64,000 nucleotides of DNA from Mucilaginibacter rigui (GTDB lineage: Bacteria; Bacteroidota; Bacteroidia; Sphingobacteriales; Sphingobacteriaceae): assembly GCF_014773275.1 (NCBI RefSeq), contig NZ_JACWMW010000003.1, positions 62,001-126,000 of the forward strand, read 5' to 3'. Positions 1 to 7,237 of this stretch are shown here, in pieces; within the stretch, counting starts at the first letter, position 1; each line of letters starts with the position of its first letter. The position numbers and the translations under genes are program-made. The notes below the pieces were generated by a model. That model made no database searches. It had not been told where the DNA came from and saw nothing but the letters and a program-made list of their open reading frames with translations.

Positions 1-35
1 ACAAATGGTTCGACAGGCTCACTCGTGACAACAAC
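1..35. repeat. Dispersed intergenic repeat, fragment
   Basis: The first bases hold a tggttcgacaggctcac word followed by tgaca. A close relative lies near 59696-59722 (tggttcggcgagctcacc, then atgaca), with the complementary word agtctgagcctgtcaaag just before it. Both are intergenic, so this looks like one family of short dispersed inverted repeats. No coding sense. Confidence 0.5.
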
Positions 36-105
36 TGAAATATATTTTAGCTGTAAATGCTAATTATTTTAGGAAATTTTATACTTTAGGGCATCATAAA
101 CCATC

Positions 106-1206
106 ATGTCTATACTACACCAGGTTGCTTTAACATTTATAAAAGAAATAGGCCATACAAGGGCCAAGATGCTGCTTGCCCATTTTGGCAACGCGAAAGA
201 GATCTTTAAAATGGGTGAAGCAAAGTTGAAAAAGATCCCCGGAATAGGTGAAAAACTTATTGGCCGCCTAAACTTTGATGAAGCATTAACAAAGGCCGAA
301 GAAGAAGTGAAGTTTATTGAGAAAAACGGGATAGATGTTATTTTTTATACCGATGCCCGTTACCCGCGCAGGTTAAAGAACTGTACCGATTCGCCTGTAT
401 TATTGTATAGCAAGGGTAACGCCAACCTTAACCAGTACCGTTGTGTGAGTATAGTGGGCACGCGTAACGCTACCGATTACGGCCGCCAGTTGTGTAAACA
501 ACTGGTTGAAGAGCTGGCAGAATATAATGCTTTAGTAATAAGCGGCCTTGCCCATGGTATTGATGTTGCCGCGCACAAAGAATGCCTTAAATATAATGTA
601 CCCACTGTTGGGGTTTTGGGACATGGCTTAGACAGGTTTTACCCTCATCAGAATAAAACTACGGCAGATAAGATGATGGAAAACGGGGGGATTTTGTCTG
701 AATACCCATCAGGTACCAAGCCCGACAGGCAAAATTTCCCCGAGCGCAACCGCATTGTGGCCGGCATGGCCGATGCTACCGTGGTAGTAGAGGCAGGGCT
801 AAAAGGCGGCGCATTGATCACCGCTGAAATTGCCAATAGCTATAACCGGGATGTTTTCGCTTTCCCCGGCAGGCTGGGTGATGAGTATTCGGAAGGTTGT
901 AATTTCCTGATCCGTAATCATAAAGCGCAGTTGCTGAGTTGTGTTGCTGATTTGGCATATAGCTTAGGCTGGGAAAAAAATACGGAAACAAAAGGCGCAC
1001 CCGAGCAATTACTGCTGCCGATAGAGCTATCGGCAGATGAGCGCGCGGTTTATGAAATTATACAGCAAAATAAAATCCCGCTGGCTATTGACGATCTTTC
1101 CATTAAGGCAAATATGCCCATGAGCCTGCTGGCTATGACCCTGCTTGACATGGAACTTCAGGGGTTTATCCGCTCGTTACCGGGGAAAACTTACCAGATT
1201 AATTAA
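106..1206 (+). CDS. dprA: DNA-processing protein DprA (Smf)
   Basis: DprA binds single-stranded DNA and loads RecA during natural transformation; it acts in the cytoplasm. The N-terminal 55 residues contain a helix-hairpin-helix-like stretch (PGIG at 45-48). The Rossmann core shows the family signatures in order: IVGTR (116-120), SGLAHGID (146-153), FPERNRI (211-217) and GGALITA (234-240). The C-terminal 60 residues form the small winged-helix DML1-like domain (LSADERAVY onward). Length 366 aa is normal. It is the only plus-strand gene before 10.9 kb and is apparently monocistronic. No other competence gene is nearby, so a role in transformation here is inferred from the family only; DprA is also kept in bacteria not known to transform. 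Confidence 0.95.
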   Translation: MSILHQVALTFIKEIGHTRAKMLLAHFGNAKEIFKMGEAKLKKIPGIGEKLIGRLNFDEALTKAEEEVKFIEKNGIDVIFYTDARYPRRLKNCTDSPVLLYSKGNANLNQYRCVSIVGTRNATDYGRQLCKQLVEELAEYNALVISGLAHGIDVAAHKECLKYNVPTVGVLGHGLDRFYPHQNKTTADKMMENGGILSEYPSGTKPDRQNFPERNRIVAGMADATVVVEAGLKGGALITAEIANSYNRDVFAFPGRLGDEYSEGCNFLIRNHKAQLLSCVADLAYSLGWEKNTETKGAPEQLLLPIELSADERAVYEIIQQNKIPLAIDDLSIKANMPMSLLAMTLLDMELQGFIRSLPGKTYQIN

Positions 1207-1277
1207 TTCTGTAGCCCGAAGACTTACGTGAACTTTTATCGAATTAGGGCTAAAGACTTAGAACTTCAGACTTAAGG

Positions 1278-1754
1278 CTAATCTTTCGGCGTATCGTAAT
1301 GGGTAAGTTTGCCGGCGTGTTCATGCAGTTCGTTCCAGCTATCAGCATCAAATTCTATTACCGCTACCGAGCAGGGCGGCACATCTTTTACAGCGCCGCT
1401 TAAATAATAAAGCACCTGGCTAATACCGGGGTTATGGCCAACAAGGGCAATAAAATCATGTTCCTCGGGCAGGTTATAGATCACTTTAAGCAAGGCGTTT
1501 TCGCTTGCATCATAAATATCTTTATTGGTTATGGCTTTGGGTAAACCTGTTTCCTGCGTAAAAACATTTGCTGTAGAAAGTGTGCGCAAAGCAGGGCTGG
1601 CCACTATAATTTGGGGTTTTATGCCTTCTGCAATTAACCGTGATGCCATCAATTCGCATTGCTTAAAACCTTTATCGGTTAAAGGTCGCTCAAAATCTGC
1701 ATAACCAGTTTCGTGGGTTGCTTTGGCGTGGCGAATCAATAATAGCTTTTTCAT
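1278..1754 (-). CDS. SixA-like histidine phosphatase
   Basis: A small (158 aa) member of the histidine phosphatase superfamily, resembling SixA, which removes phosphate from phosphohistidine. The catalytic RHAK motif is at residues 7-10, and the second catalytic His lies in LVGHNPGIS toward the C-terminus. The open frame extends nine codons upstream, but the ATG at 1754 gives the usual start MKKLLLIRHAK, so that start was chosen; the extension runs into the terminator of the upstream gene. It is downstream of the beta-barrel gene but separated by that terminator, so probably a separate transcript. The true substrate is unknown: SixA-like proteins also act on small phosphorylated molecules. 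Confidence 0.85.
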   Translation of the reverse strand: MKKLLLIRHAKATHETGYADFERPLTDKGFKQCELMASRLIAEGIKPQIIVASPALRTLSTANVFTQETGLPKAITNKDIYDASENALLKVIYNLPEEHDFIALVGHNPGISQVLYYLSGAVKDVPPCSVAVIEFDADSWNELHEHAGKLTHYDTPKD

Positions 1755-1764
1755 GTATCTAAAA

Positions 1765-1798
1765 TAAAAAAAGAGGAGCAAATGCCCCTCTTTTTTTA
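1765..1798 (-). terminator. Rho-independent terminator of the beta-barrel gene
   Basis: An A-rich arm plus agagg pairs with cctct plus a T tract around a short loop; it is nearly symmetric, so it could work on either strand. It lies just past the stop of the minus-strand gene at 1816 and before the phosphatase start. Confidence 0.75.
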
Positions 1799-1815
1799 TT
1801 TTATTGTTGGTTTCC

Positions 1816-2439
1816 TTAGAATTTAAAGCCTACAGAAACACCAAATACACGGTTTTTCAAAGATTCGTCATTGCTGGTATTGTTAGCGATGTTTGACAAG
1901 CCCAGATCATAGTTGATACCTAAAATAAGGCCGCCTTTAAATTCAACACCTGCAATACCGTTTAAACCTAAATCGGTTCTTTTAAGTTCGCCATTGTTGC
2001 CAAATTTAATGTCTTCGCTTACCGAGTTGCCCTGGTCGTCAGTACCTTTTGCTTTGCCTGATACGCCTACACCTACATACGGGCCTGCGCCAAAATACAC
2101 ATTACCAATAACAGCCGGTATGTGGTAAACAATGTTTACCGGAACCTGCACGTAATAGGTTTTTAAATCGCCCGCGGTACCAAAATCTGTAAGGGTAACT
2201 TTGCCGCCCTTGCCTGTAAAGTTTAAGGCCGGTTGGATAGAAACCGCTGTGCCTACTTTAAAATCGGCAAATAAACCAGCTGCAAATGTTGTAGTATTAC
2301 TTGTAGAAGCTGATAAATTGCCACTTGATGCAGTTAGTTTCGCGAAATTAACGCCGCCACGGATCCCAAAAGTTGGTAATTGTGCAAAAGCTGTTGAAGC
2401 TGCGAACGCGCAGCAAACTAATAGTAGAATTTTTTTCAT
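1816..2439 (-). CDS. Outer-membrane beta-barrel protein (PorT/OMP_b-brl-like)
   Basis: A 207-aa secreted protein with a clean signal peptide (Lys-Lys, hydrophobic stretch, cleavage near AFAQ, residues about 18-21). The mature part has alternating hydrophobic and polar residues with repeated glycine/aromatic turns (FGIRGGVNFAKL, AAGLFADFK, VYFGAGPYVGVG, GLILGINYDLG) and ends in a C-terminal FKF, typical of an eight-stranded Bacteroidota barrel. The ATG at 2439 was preferred over the ORF extension to 2475 because it starts the signal peptide directly. It is likely monocistronic, with its own promoter-like TACTTTCG box and terminator. The function is unknown; such barrels range from adhesins to structural proteins. 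Confidence 0.85.
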   Translation of the reverse strand: MKKILLLVCCAFAASTAFAQLPTFGIRGGVNFAKLTASSGNLSASTSNTTTFAAGLFADFKVGTAVSIQPALNFTGKGGKVTLTDFGTAGDLKTYYVQVPVNIVYHIPAVIGNVYFGAGPYVGVGVSGKAKGTDDQGNSVSEDIKFGNNGELKRTDLGLNGIAGVEFKGGLILGINYDLGLSNIANNTSNDESLKNRVFGVSVGFKF

Positions 2440-2462
2440 GTGATTAAGATTATTATTTGGCG

Positions 2463-2470
2463 CGAAAGTA
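2463..2470 (-). promoter_or_regulatory. Putative -7 box of the beta-barrel gene
   Basis: On the minus strand this reads TACTTTCG, a variant of the Bacteroidota -7 consensus TAnnTTTG, 24 bases before the start codon. No convincing -33 TTG was found at the usual spacing. Confidence 0.4.
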
Positions 2471-2497
2471 AACAATTTTTATAAACTAACTTTGCAG

Positions 2498-3466
2498 TTA
2501 TTTAATATTCACAAATTCTGCGATCGGTTGCTCGGGCATATCATACATGCATTTGAAATGGCCAAGCGGGCATTTTTCAAGTCCGAATTTTGAGCAGGGG
2601 CGGCAACTGAGGTCGATGCCGGCTACCAGAACATCCTTTACCATATAGGGCTGCACGCCCAAAAGCCCGGGCACGGTACCACCCCAAATAGATACTATCG
2701 GTACATTAAAAGCTTCGGCAATATGGGTAAGGCCGGTATCAAAACCAATAACGCTTTGCGCCTTTGATACCAGGAAAACAGATTCATCGAGCGAGGTTAC
2801 ACCACAGGCATTGTATATGTTATTGCCAACGGCCGTACTTATTTCGTGTCCGTTTGCTTTAACATCGTTACCACCCAATAGTACTATAGGATAATTAATT
2901 TGGCGGCACAGGCTAATGATCTTTTCGTTTGGCATCCGCTTGGTAAAGTGGGTGGCACCTATTACAAAGGCAACGTAGTTTTGCTGGTGTGATGCCGGGA
3001 GCAGGGCAGCCAACTGGTAATCCTTTTTAATATAATAATCAATAGGTTTGCCATCATTGGTAACACCTAAAAAGGCTACTGCTTTTAAATAACGGTCAAC
3101 CAAATGCACCGGAGGTACAAGCTTTAAGTTAAATTTAAGGCTGAGCCATTTGCGGATAGTTTGCTTTTTATAGGTAGATGTATGGATACCTGTGCGTAGC
3201 TTGATAATGGCGGTGCGCAGGTTATTATGCAGGTCGATAATATGGTCATACCCTTCTGCCTTAATATCTGCAATAGTTTCTGCAAGCGTTGGTTTTAGCA
3301 ATAACAGCTTATCTACATAGGGGTTATTATCGTAGATATATTTAAAAGCAGCTTTTGTAAGGAAGTGTATCTCGGCACCCGGCAGCTGTTTTTTAAGGCA
3401 GCGCACCACAGGGGTGGTATAAATAATATCACCCATCGAGCTAAAGCGGATAACCAGTATTTTCAT
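2498..3466 (-). CDS. Glycosyltransferase family 9 (heptosyltransferase-like)
   Basis: A 322-aa GT9 protein that transfers heptose from ADP-heptose to the LPS core on the inner face of the inner membrane. The N-terminus MKILVIRFSSMGDIIYTTP is the family hallmark, and the C-terminal half has the nucleotide-binding GFDTGLTHIAEAFNVPIVSIWG segment in two parts (residues about 240-265). The last 45 residues carry a Cys-rich patch (CRPC, KCPLGHFKC) common in Bacteroidota GT9 proteins. It follows rfaE2, gmhA and rfaE1 on the same strand, the genes making ADP-heptose, so substrate and context agree. Which core position it adds heptose to cannot be told. Confidence 0.85.
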   Translation of the reverse strand: MKILVIRFSSMGDIIYTTPVVRCLKKQLPGAEIHFLTKAAFKYIYDNNPYVDKLLLLKPTLAETIADIKAEGYDHIIDLHNNLRTAIIKLRTGIHTSTYKKQTIRKWLSLKFNLKLVPPVHLVDRYLKAVAFLGVTNDGKPIDYYIKKDYQLAALLPASHQQNYVAFVIGATHFTKRMPNEKIISLCRQINYPIVLLGGNDVKANGHEISTAVGNNIYNACGVTSLDESVFLVSKAQSVIGFDTGLTHIAEAFNVPIVSIWGGTVPGLLGVQPYMVKDVLVAGIDLSCRPCSKFGLEKCPLGHFKCMYDMPEQPIAEFVNIK

Positions 3467-3533
3467 CCGAAAATAATGAGTGATTTAATGAATGAGTGAT
3501 TTAGTGAATTCATTTCCCTATATATTAAGGCTT

Positions 3534-4052
3534 TTACTTTTCAGCTTTTACCTCGCTTTGGGCCTTTATTTTATTGATGATGGCGGTAGAAGAATAGCCA
3601 TCAACCAGGCTGATGGTTTTTACTTCGCCGCCATTGGCCAGTACTTCTTTAGCCCCTGCTATATTTTCAACGGTATAATCGGCGCCTTTTATCAACACAT
3701 CGGGCATCAGTTTGGTGATCAGTTCCCGGGGTGTATCTTCTTCAAAAAGTATTACGGCATCCACAAAAAATAGTGCTGCCAACAGGGCGGCGCGGTTATT
3801 TTGGTCGTTTACCGGGCGGGTTTCGCCCTTCAGCCGTTTTACAGAAGCATCGGTATTAAGGCCAATGATCAGCTTATCGCCAAGTTCAGCAGCTTTGGCC
3901 AGGTAGGTGATATGGCCAAGGTGCAGCAGATCGAACACGCCATTGGTGAAAACCACCCTTTTGCCTTCGCTTTTCCAGGTTTTTATGCTATTGGTTAGCT
4001 GTGGCAGCGTGGTTATTTTGGCAAGCAATGTTTTTTCCAGATCGTGGCGCAT
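3534..4052 (-). CDS. rfaE2: D-glycero-beta-D-manno-heptose 1-phosphate adenylyltransferase
   Basis: Transfers AMP from ATP to heptose 1-phosphate to form ADP-heptose, the last nucleotide-activation step before epimerisation. It is a 172-aa cytidylyltransferase-fold protein with FTNGVFDLLHLGH; the HLGH nucleotide-binding motif is at residues 44-47. The conserved GLNTDASVKRLKG and RPVNDQNNRA segments follow. In E. coli this activity is fused to the kinase as HldE; here the kinase is a separate gene (5724-6710). The ATG at 4052 was chosen; two codons upstream lies only a TTG. Between this gene and gmhA sits the DUF559/tandem-repeat insert, so the operon may be split. Confidence 0.92.
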   Translation of the reverse strand: MRHDLEKTLLAKITTLPQLTNSIKTWKSEGKRVVFTNGVFDLLHLGHITYLAKAAELGDKLIIGLNTDASVKRLKGETRPVNDQNNRAALLAALFFVDAVILFEEDTPRELITKLMPDVLIKGADYTVENIAGAKEVLANGGEVKTISLVDGYSSTAIINKIKAQSEVKAEK

Positions 4053-4079
4053 GTTCAAATTTAAGGTAAATAATTGATT

Positions 4080-4099
4080 AACTCCCTCTTGAGAGAGTT
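4080..4099. repeat. Left border inverted repeat of the DUF559 insert
   Basis: aactccctcttgagagagtt forms an imperfect hairpin and shares the core tcttgag, in opposite orientation, with the border at 5107-5129. Together they bracket the 143-bp array and the DUF559 gene. Confidence 0.5.
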
Positions 4100-4110
4100 G
4101 CGTTACGGGG

Positions 4111-4618
4111 TTTAGCAGTTTCCTATGTCGCTTTGTTAAACCCCTCCTTGCACCCTCCCGTTGGGAGGGAATCGCACAAGGCGTATTCCTTTTGTCTTTT
4201 CCAACTCCCTCCCTTGGGAGGGGCGCGTTGGGTTGTGTGCCGGCGGGGCGGGGTTTAGCAGTTTCCTATGTCGCTTTGTTAAACCCCTCCCTGCACCCTC
4301 CCGATGGGAGGGAATCGCACAAGGCGTATGCCTTTTGTCTTTTCCAACTCCCTCCCTTGGGAGGGGTGCGTTGGGTTGTGTGCCGGCGGGGCGGGGTTTA
4401 GCAGTTTCCTATGTCGCTTTGTTAACCCCCTCCCTGCACCCTCCCGATGGGAGGGAATCGCACAAGGCGTATGCCTTTTGTTTTTTCCAACTCCCTCCCT
4501 TGGGAGGCTTGCGTTGGTTTGTGTGCCGGCGTTACGGGGTTTAGCAGTTTCCTATGTCGCTTTGTTAAACCCCTCCCTGCACCCTCCCGTTGGGAGGGAA
4601 TCGCACAAGGCCTATGCT
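4111..4618. repeat. 143-bp tandem repeat array, about 3.5 copies
   Basis: The word tttagcagtttcctatgtcg starts at 4111, 4254, 4397 and 4540: exactly 143 bp apart three times, followed by a partial fourth copy to 4618. Copies differ by only a few bases. Each unit holds three palindromic parts: ggggtttagc...gttaaacccc, ccctccc-gtt/gat-gggaggg, and ccctccc-tt-gggaggg. The period is not a multiple of three, and the open frames across it are the same words read in different frames, so it is not coding. The array fills the whole gap between rfaE2 and the DUF559 stop codon. Confidence 0.95.
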
Positions 4619-5044
4619 TTAACTATTTAAAACCTCCAGCGGAAAAGTATTAGGGAGTTTAATTGATTTATCTTTCTTGATAATATCTATGACAACACTT
4701 TCAATACCACGAATAACATTAAGTATATCATACTTTACATCAGCTTCACTAAACCTGATAATTTTAATACCGAAACTCTCCAATTTCTGCTGTCTTATTT
4801 CATCTTTATTAAAAGTTTCTTCATGGTTGTGTGACATACCATCGATTTCTATTGCCAGCATCAATTCCTTACAGTAAAAATCGACAATATAATTATCCAG
4901 GCATCTTTGTCTGTCAAAATCAAGGCCCCAAAGTTTGTCTTGTTTTAATTCATTCCAAAGTAGCAATTCTCCAATAGTCATATCCTTTCTTAGCTTTCTG
5001 GCTAACGGCTTTAACTTTGAGTTGTATGGAATTATTTTAGACAC
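4619..5044 (-). CDS. DUF559 endonuclease-like protein
   Basis: A 141-aa protein of the DUF559 family, small PD-(D/E)XK-type nucleases related to Vsr and restriction-type folds. Visible hallmarks are IIPYNSKLKPLARKLRKD at the start, LLWNELK, the core FDRQRCLDNYIVDFYC (Asp/Tyr of the active-site strand), the ELMLAIEIDG strand with the E-x-D, and the closing IIRFSEADV. The frame begins at GTG 5044 immediately after an AAAGGAG-like sequence; the start is uncertain but the family normally begins at about this point. The last residues run to the edge of the 143-bp array. DUF559 genes are accessory; no partner methylase or restriction subunit is present, and the biological role is unknown. Confidence 0.8.
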   Translation of the reverse strand: MSKIIPYNSKLKPLARKLRKDMTIGELLLWNELKQDKLWGLDFDRQRCLDNYIVDFYCKELMLAIEIDGMSHNHEETFNKDEIRQQKLESFGIKIIRFSEADVKYDILNVIRGIESVVIDIIKKDKSIKLPNTFPLEVLNS

Positions 5045-5106
5045 TCCTTTTTTCTAAATTGTCTCCAGGGAGGTGTATAATAGTTTAATATCACTTTACT
5101 ATCCTA

Positions 5107-5129
5107 CGCCCCCTCTCAAGAGGGGAACT
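5107..5129. repeat. Right border inverted repeat of the DUF559 insert
   Basis: cccctc-tcaa-gagggg forms a six-pair hairpin with a tetraloop, lying between the DUF559 start and the gmhA stop. Its reverse complement shares tcttgagag with the left border at 4080-4099. It might also act as a processing site or weak terminator for gmhA, but there is no T tract. Confidence 0.5.
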
Positions 5130-5134
5130 ATTTT

Positions 5135-5689
5135 TCAATAAACATCATCCACCGCCTTACACATAATGTGGCCTATAAGGATGTGCATTTCCTGGATGCG
5201 GGCGGTAACATCAGACGGTACAACGATATTGAGATCGCAAATACCATTCATTTTGCCGCCATCACGGCCGGATAAGCCAAGTGTTTTACAGCCGGTTTTT
5301 GCAGCAGCTTCAAAAGCATTTAATATCCCCTGGCTGTTGCCGCTGGTAGATATACCGATGAAAAGGTCGCCGGGTTGGGCTAAAGCCTCTACCTGGCGCG
5401 AGAATACGTGGTGGTACCCGTAATCATTAGCGATAGCTGTAAGTGCCGATGTATCAACTGTTAAAGCTATGCCCGGCAATGCTTTACGTTCTTTAACAAA
5501 CCTTCCGCTCAGTTCGGCCGCTATATGCTGGGCATCAGCCGCACTGCCGCCATTACCTGCAATTAATACCTTTTTGCCATCCTGTAAAACAGATACCATC
5601 ACCCTGCAAGCGGTTTCAATATCGCCGCTCAGGTTTTCTATAACCTTTTGTATTAAATTACGATGCTCGTATAGTTCTTCAATAACCAT
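5135..5689 (-). CDS. gmhA: Phosphoheptose isomerase GmhA
   Basis: Converts sedoheptulose 7-phosphate to D-glycero-D-manno-heptose 7-phosphate, the entry step of ADP-heptose synthesis. It is a 184-aa SIS-domain protein with the sugar-phosphate loop GNGGSAADAQHIAAEL (about residues 45-60) and the STSGNSQGILNAFEAA loop (about 115-130), plus the C-terminal QEMHILIGHIMC helix that supplies catalytic Glu/His. Length is normal. It lies 34 bp after rfaE1, so these two are probably cotranscribed; downstream the DUF559 insert separates it from rfaE2. Confidence 0.95.
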   Translation of the reverse strand: MVIEELYEHRNLIQKVIENLSGDIETACRVMVSVLQDGKKVLIAGNGGSAADAQHIAAELSGRFVKERKALPGIALTVDTSALTAIANDYGYHHVFSRQVEALAQPGDLFIGISTSGNSQGILNAFEAAAKTGCKTLGLSGRDGGKMNGICDLNIVVPSDVTARIQEMHILIGHIMCKAVDDVY

Positions 5690-5723
5690 TCTTCTTAAAT
5701 TCTAAACGCTAAAGTTCTAAATC

Positions 5724-6710
5724 CTAACCTCTAAACTCAATATCCTGCAGTATCTCATTAACCGTGGTTACGGCGCTGCCGGTTTGCCTTATTACAATAG
5801 CGGCGGCGTGGTTGGCCAGTTCGCAGGCTTCCTCTACATTTAGCCCCTGTGCCATAAAATAAACCATGGTAGCAATTACCGTATCGCCTGCGCCGGTTAC
5901 ATCAAATACCGATGTAGCTTTTACGGGCAGTAACTTGTGTGCCAGTTCGCTGATGATGACCATCCCTTGTTCAGACAAAGTTACCACAATATATTCGGCA
6001 CCGGTTTGTTTTAAAATAATGCGCGCTGCCTGCTGCAGTTCATCAATATTGGTGATCTTTTCTGTCTTGGCAGCTTCGGCCAGTTCCTTGCGGTTTGGTT
6101 TTATAATGAAGGCGCCTTTATATTTTTCGTAGTTAAGGCCTTTGGGGTCAATAACCACACGTTTGCCTTGCGCATCAGCCTCTTTAATAACGTGTTGTGT
6201 AAGGTTTGGCGAAAAAAGGCCTTTGTTATAATCTGATAATATAATAATATCGGCTTTAGCAATAGCTCCTTTTATACCGGCAATAAATTGCATCTGCAGG
6301 TCATTGGCCAGTGGGTTGGTAACCTCCCTGTCAACCCTTACCAGTTGGTGGCTACCCGCCATTACCCGGGTTTTTACCGTAGTAGGGCGGGTGGTATCTT
6401 TAAAAATCCCATCAACATTGATGCCTTCATCTGTCAGGATCTTTGTTAAACGATTGGCATCCGCATCATCGCCGGTTATACCCGCTAACGATATTTTTGC
6501 CCCCAACGATAGCAAATTTTGGGCAACATTAGCGGCACCACCCGGTGTGGTAAACTCTTTTTTTACGTTTACTATGGGTACCGGCGCCTCGGGCGAAAGC
6601 CTGGTGGCATCGCCTATAATATAATGGTCTATCATCAGGTCGCCGATAACCAAAATATTTGGTACCGGGCCCGATTGCTGTAGTTTACGTACTTTATCTG
6701 TTAGTATCAT
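5724..6710 (-). CDS. rfaE1: D-glycero-beta-D-manno-heptose-7-phosphate kinase
   Basis: Phosphorylates heptose 7-phosphate at C1 to the 1,7-bisphosphate. It is a 328-aa PfkB/ribokinase-fold protein equivalent to the N-terminal half of E. coli HldE. Visible are the substrate-binding GGAANVAQNL segment (58-67), the lid region TVKTRVMAG (111-119) and the ATP-site VTGAGDT (271-277) with the catalytic Asp276. The pathway then needs a GmhB phosphatase, which is not in this window. Its ATG lies inside an 8-bp repeat unit that continues into the end of the upstream S23 gene, so its translation start sits in repeat-derived sequence. Confidence 0.92.
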   Translation of the reverse strand: MILTDKVRKLQQSGPVPNILVIGDLMIDHYIIGDATRLSPEAPVPIVNVKKEFTTPGGAANVAQNLLSLGAKISLAGITGDDADANRLTKILTDEGINVDGIFKDTTRPTTVKTRVMAGSHQLVRVDREVTNPLANDLQMQFIAGIKGAIAKADIIILSDYNKGLFSPNLTQHVIKEADAQGKRVVIDPKGLNYEKYKGAFIIKPNRKELAEAAKTEKITNIDELQQAARIILKQTGAEYIVVTLSEQGMVIISELAHKLLPVKATSVFDVTGAGDTVIATMVYFMAQGLNVEEACELANHAAAIVIRQTGSAVTTVNEILQDIEFRG

Positions 6711-6736
6711 TGAGTCATTGAGTCATTGGGTCATTG
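6708..6736 (-). repeat. Short 8-bp tandem repeat (aatgacYc), inverted relative to 7167-7230
   Basis: On the minus strand the sequence reads aatgaccc, aatgactc, aatgactc, aatgatac. It supplies the last codons and TGA stop of the S23 frame and, in its last unit, the ATG of rfaE1. Confidence 0.8.
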
Positions 6737-7109
6737 TTTGGCTGTTCAATGATTTTCTTCCCAATATATTTGATGTAAATATTTAACTTATGGTGAATGG
6801 TTTCTAATTCCTTTAGCAACTCATTGTATTTGTCTTCACTGATCAGGTTTCTCGATTTGCACTTATTGAGCCACCCCTTTGTTTCAATTAATGATCCTCT
6901 GCTAAAGTAACAGAAGTTTTTATTTTCCTTATAATGAAATCTTCCAAAACCTTCTGCAATGTTAGCACTGATAGAGTCTGCTGATCGTGCAATTTGTTTG
7001 CCAATAGTGTCTTTAGCAAAGTAATCCCATTCTAAAACCAAGAACATATTTTATTTGAGAAAGTATCCGCTAAGGTATAAATCTCTAAATCTTCTATTCT
7101 ATTACTCAT
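6715..7109 (-). pseudogene. Frameshifted four-helix-bundle protein (S23/IVP family)
   Basis: S23-family proteins are small four-helix bundles first seen encoded in 23S rRNA intervening sequences; free copies are common in Bacteroidota and their role is unclear. From an ATG at 7109 the frame gives MSNRIEDLEIYTLADTFSN and soon stops at TAG. The rest of the family (WDYFAKDTIGKQIARSADSISANIAEGFGR, read in pieces) continues in another frame, open from an ATG at 7047 to the stop at 6715 (110 aa). Inserting one base near 7050 would join them as KIW-FLVLEWDYF, the normal family sequence. So the gene looks broken by a single-base deletion; an internal start at 7047 would lack helix 1. It is flanked by inverted 8-bp arrays. 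Confidence 0.8.
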
Positions 7110-7166
7110 TGTTGGAATCAATAAGTAATAAAGAAACGAACTCTTTTAGGAATTTCAAATTCATTT

Positions 7167-7230
7167 AATGACCCAATGACCCAATGACCCAATGACCCAA
7201 TGACCCAATGACCCAATGACCCAATGACCC
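7167..7230 (+). repeat. Perfect 8-bp tandem repeat, eight copies
   Basis: aatgaccc is repeated eight times without interruption, followed by a ninth degenerate aatgattc. It lies between the polX stop (7238) and the S23 start. Such arrays change copy number by slippage; it is intergenic, so any effect would be on transcription or mRNA, not reading frame. Confidence 0.95.
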
Positions 7231-7237
7231 AATGATT

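Noticed and set aside
4111..4618. Possible CRISPR array
   Set aside because: Units are long, contiguous and nearly identical, with no variable spacers.
4161..4653. Overlapping open frames of 68-127 codons
   Set aside because: They are the 143-bp repeat read in different frames; the period is not a multiple of three and the translations repeat the same words.
7167..7230. Possible CRISPR array
   Set aside because: Units are 8 bp and contiguous with no spacers; no cas genes.
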